22,462 nucleotides of DNA. Source: a virus. Shown piece after piece: positions 20,820-22,462 of this stretch. The stretch spans positions 1 to 22,462 of IMG/VR virus record IMGVR_UViG_3300038409_000040. One strand, given 5' to 3'. The notes beneath the pieces are model-generated. The model did not search any database. It was given only the letters and a program-made list of their open reading frames with translations, and was not told where the DNA came from. A program made the translations under genes and the position numbers. The first letter of the stretch is position 1, and each line of letters opens with the position of its first letter.

Positions 20820-20920
20820 AGCGTCACTCCGTTGGGGGATCTTTGCCCCCGGTGGCGCTGCAGTCCTGTACCGTGGGTGGCGCGGGGAGACATCCCGCCC
20901 CACCGAACAGGAGGACAGAC

Positions 20921-21907
20921 ATGCAGCACGACGACGATACCCGCATGCAGCGGCACAACGTGCCGCGCGCATGGCGGTCACCGACGATGTTCCGGGAGTG
21001 GATTGGCCGCGCCTACACGGGCGGGGAGTCCTCGCTGCTCCCGCATCAGCCGCGGCGTGACGGAGACTGCACGCCTCACGCGACCGCGGATGCGCCGCTC
21101 GCGCCACTCGGCTCGCCCGAGACACGGGAGCAGCGCCGCATCCGCGCGGCCCGCGCCTACGTCGGCGCGCCATCCGCACCCCTGATCACCATCACCGGGG
21201 CCACGGGAGGCGCGATCACGCGCACCATCGGCGCGCCACCGGACCATGAGCGCGAGCTAGTCACGCGCATCCCCGGTCCGCTGGGCGTCATCGTGCGCAC
21301 GCCGCGCCCGCCATCGGATCCCGAGACGGAGAACGGACGCCGCGCGCATCACCGGGCCGCCGAGCAGCACCGCCGCAAGGTGCGCGCGGCCGTTGACGCC
21401 GCGCTTAGCGCTCCCGGCATGCGCCCGACGCCCACGCCCGCGATCAAGCGCGCGCCGAACGCTCGCGCGGCCGTGGCCGCGGCGGAGTACGAGCAGGCAT
21501 GCCTGCTCGGAGTCGAGACCATCGGCGGGCACCCCCGCCTGGAGCGGCACGGAGCGGCCCCGCGTCACGCACCGCGCGTGTCGCACGATCCCAGCCCCGT
21601 GATCCCGCGCATGGCCGCGGGCGAGTGGTTCGCCCGACTCTACCGGGCGAACGACGTGCTGCGAGGCGCGCTAGTCATCGACTCGCGCGCGCGATCCGCC
21701 GCGCGATCCCGGCATCACGACCACGTGACTCGCGAGCGGACGCCGCTTGCGCAGTCGCGCGAGCCCGTCACGGCCGCCATGGCCGCGCTGGTGCTGGCCG
21801 CGGAGCAGGCATCCGCGGACGGGAAGTCCCCCGTCTCCGCGGCACGCGGCGCATGGCGCGACGTTCCCCGCCGACCGCGAGCCGTGCGCGAGCCATCGGC
21901 CGCGTAG
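20921..21907 (+). CDS. Arg/Ala-rich 328-residue hypothetical protein
   Basis: The first rightward gene starts with ATG at 20921, with a perfect AGGAGG (20909-20914) six bases before. The frame is open a further 342 bases upstream, but there it has no ribosome site and atypical content. The protein has 48 Arg but only 3 Lys, many Ala, Pro and His residues, and two Cys. Helical segments include TREQRRIRAARAYVG, AHHRAAEQHRRKVRAAVDAA, ARAAVAAAEYEQACLLG and AAMAALVLAAEQASADGK. Others look disordered. There is no membrane segment or known motif. High positive charge suggests nucleic acid binding. It is followed by a terminator. No family recognised. Confidence 0.75.
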   Translation: MQHDDDTRMQRHNVPRAWRSPTMFREWIGRAYTGGESSLLPHQPRRDGDCTPHATADAPLAPLGSPETREQRRIRAARAYVGAPSAPLITITGATGGAITRTIGAPPDHERELVTRIPGPLGVIVRTPRPPSDPETENGRRAHHRAAEQHRRKVRAAVDAALSAPGMRPTPTPAIKRAPNARAAVAAAEYEQACLLGVETIGGHPRLERHGAAPRHAPRVSHDPSPVIPRMAAGEWFARLYRANDVLRGALVIDSRARSAARSRHHDHVTRERTPLAQSREPVTAAMAALVLAAEQASADGKSPVSAARGAWRDVPRRPRAVREPSAA

Positions 21908-21923
21908 CCTCCCCCGTAGCATG

Positions 21924-21948
21924 AAGCCCCGCCCATCCGGCGGGGCTT
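21924..21948 (+). terminator. Intrinsic terminator-like hairpin after the 328-residue gene
   Basis: AAGCCCCGCC (21924-21933) pairs perfectly with GGCGGGGCTT (21939-21948) around a five-base loop, 17 bases past the stop. The following bases (CCTAG) lack a good T-run, so termination may be partial. Confidence 0.75.
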
Positions 21949-21960
21949 CCTAGTGCGGGA

Positions 21961-22003
21961 CGGACGCCTAGCCTCACCATCCGGCCCACTACTGAGAGAC
22001 CAC
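21961..22003 (+). repeat. Second copy of the 43-bp upstream element
   Basis: This copy matches the element at 20777-20819 and lies about 45-85 bases before the 88-residue gene. It is followed by a CCCCGC/GCGGGG hairpin (22009-22025) and a GGGAGGA ribosome site. The same order of element, hairpin and ribosome site occurs at both copies. Confidence 0.65.
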
Positions 22004-22047
22004 GGCTGCCCCGCCGGTTGCGGGGTGGCGCGAACTAGGGAGGAACA

Positions 22048-22314
22048 TTGCACGCGAAGCGCAAAGCGCATCCTCCGTCGCGCGTGGGACATGCCATTGT
22101 CGGGCGTCGCGGCGTCCGGGCGTCATCGTCCGGGGCATTCGTGGCGCGCGCTCGTGACACCGATAATCGTCGTCACGAGACGATGGCCGCGGAACACGCC
22201 GCGGACGTGTTGATGCGCGGGGTTCGCGCGTCCGGCGCGTACATCGACCCAATGACCCACGACCGCGTGACGCTGGATGACCGGATCATGCGAGTGATAG
22301 GGGGCAAGCGGTGA
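22048..22314 (+). CDS. 88-residue basic hypothetical protein
   Basis: The start is TTG at 22048, because GGGAGG lies four bases upstream and no ATG is available nearby. The first 30 residues are very basic (HAKRKAHPPSRVGHAIVGRR). The second half looks like a small globular helix-rich domain with AAEHAADVLMRGVRASGAYI and a C-terminal DDRIMRVIGGKR. No family was recognised. An in-frame ATG at codon 46 (TMAAEH) would give a 43-residue product but lacks a ribosome site. The stop overlaps the next start as GTGA, so the two genes are translationally coupled. Confidence 0.65.
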   Translation: MHAKRKAHPPSRVGHAIVGRRGVRASSSGAFVARARDTDNRRHETMAAEHAADVLMRGVRASGAYIDPMTHDRVTLDDRIMRVIGGKR

Positions 22315-22412
22315 CGATTCACCTTACAGTCGGCAAGGTTCACCGCGAGCCCGTGGATTGCGCGGACCCGAAGAACCGGGCAATCCTGATAGCGGTGCTC
22401 GCGCGCCAGTAG
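22311..22412 (+). CDS. 33-residue small protein, coupled to the 88-residue gene
   Basis: GTG at 22311 overlaps the preceding stop (GTGA) and the frame ends with TAG at 22410. The product reads MTIHLTVGKVHREPVDCADP, then KNRAILIAVLARQ. It alternates hydrophobic and polar residues like a small beta-alpha unit. It lies between the coupled gene and a strong terminator nine bases on. Such small coupled genes are easily missed. Its reality is moderately supported. Confidence 0.5.
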   Translation: MTIHLTVGKVHREPVDCADPKNRAILIAVLARQ

Positions 22413-22420
22413 CGGTAAAG

Positions 22421-22448
22421 GAAAGCCACCCCAAATGGGGTGGCTTTC
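22421..22448 (+). terminator. Strong intrinsic terminator at the end of the rightward unit
   Basis: GAAAGCCACCCC (22421-22432) pairs perfectly with GGGGTGGCTTTC (22437-22448) around AAAT, with a T-rich end on the plus strand. The stem is symmetric, so it may also stop leftward transcription. The GCCACCCC/GGGGTGGC core is the same as in the terminator after the capsid gene. Confidence 0.9.
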
Positions 22449-22462
22449 TTGTGCCGCACGGC

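Larger units (their letters stand above)
20370..20920. other. Divergent intergenic region (551 bp) with hairpin, promoter and box cluster
   Basis: No supported gene lies here. It holds a leader hairpin, an AT-richer stretch (20459-20486), a leftward promoter, five ACCCAGC boxes (plus 20492, 20542, 20635; reverse 20607, 20754), a perfect ATTCCGGAAT palindrome (20671-20680) and ACCGGAA/TTCCGGT arms (20701-20720). Further right are the upstream copy of the 43-bp element and a GGGGG/CCCCC hairpin (20834-20850). Open frames in this stretch lack ribosome sites and look non-coding. It may combine operator and origin functions. Confidence 0.75.

Noticed and set aside
20579-20920. N-terminal extension of the 328-residue rightward gene
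   Set aside because: The frame is open, but no ribosome site precedes the upstream start. It runs through dyads and boxes, whereas ATG 20921 has a perfect AGGAGG.
1-22462. Integrase, attachment site or temperate lifestyle genes
   Set aside because: No recombinase, repressor-like helix-turn-helix gene or attachment-type duplication at the tRNA was found. The tRNA is an intact phage gene inside an operon, not a target remnant.

Overview
The window is a GC-rich stretch of a tailed double-stranded DNA phage genome, most likely of short-tailed (podovirus-like) build. It carries one contiguous virion assembly cassette: HNH nuclease, terminase large subunit, portal, scaffold, HK97-fold capsid protein, SU10-type adaptor, a tail nozzle-like protein and then internal or ejection-type proteins. 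No tail tube, sheath, tape-measure chaperone pair, integrase or partition gene is visible. Strong AGGAGG-type ribosome sites, GTG and TTG starts and an Arg-rich proteome suggest a high-GC bacterial host. An actinobacterium is plausible, but the sequence does not prove it.

Almost everything from 1 to 20369 is read on the minus strand, so transcription runs from right to left. From the right: a promoter-proximal set of small proteins (20369 to 19014) holds a triple zinc-ribbon protein, a 77-residue protein, a membrane-anchored metzincin-like metalloprotease and an 83-residue protein. Next (18965 to 14297) come small beta-rich proteins, a tRNA with initiator features, an N-acetylmuramoyl-L-alanine amidase, a 52-residue protein too short for routine calling, and a 285-residue protein made of about 13 tandem SFSG-type repeats. 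The packaging and head block follows (14271 to 6287). After a terminator come the connector and tail block (6171 to 2939) and the internal virion proteins (2934 to beyond the left edge). Many junctions are TGATG, TAATG or GTGA overlaps, which implies translational coupling.

The capsid gene forms its own unit: a terminator and an extended -10 promoter precede it and another terminator follows it. A 17-bp perfect operator-like dyad lies between that second terminator and the connector genes.

The right end (20370 to 22462) changes strand. A 550-bp divergent intergenic region holds a promoter for the leftward operon, a strong leader hairpin and five copies of an ACCCAGC box, plus two TTCCGG dyads. 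Rightward genes follow: a 328-residue protein with 48 Arg and 3 Lys, then 88- and 33-residue proteins. Each of the two rightward units is preceded by a related 43-bp element and followed by a terminator. The closing terminator has the same stem core as the one after the capsid gene.

The most unusual items are the phage-encoded metzincin, the SFSG repeat protein with a possible one-unit relative nearby, the initiator-like tRNA, and the box-rich divergent region, which could be an origin or a control region. All family names come from reading motifs and gene order. No database search was run.
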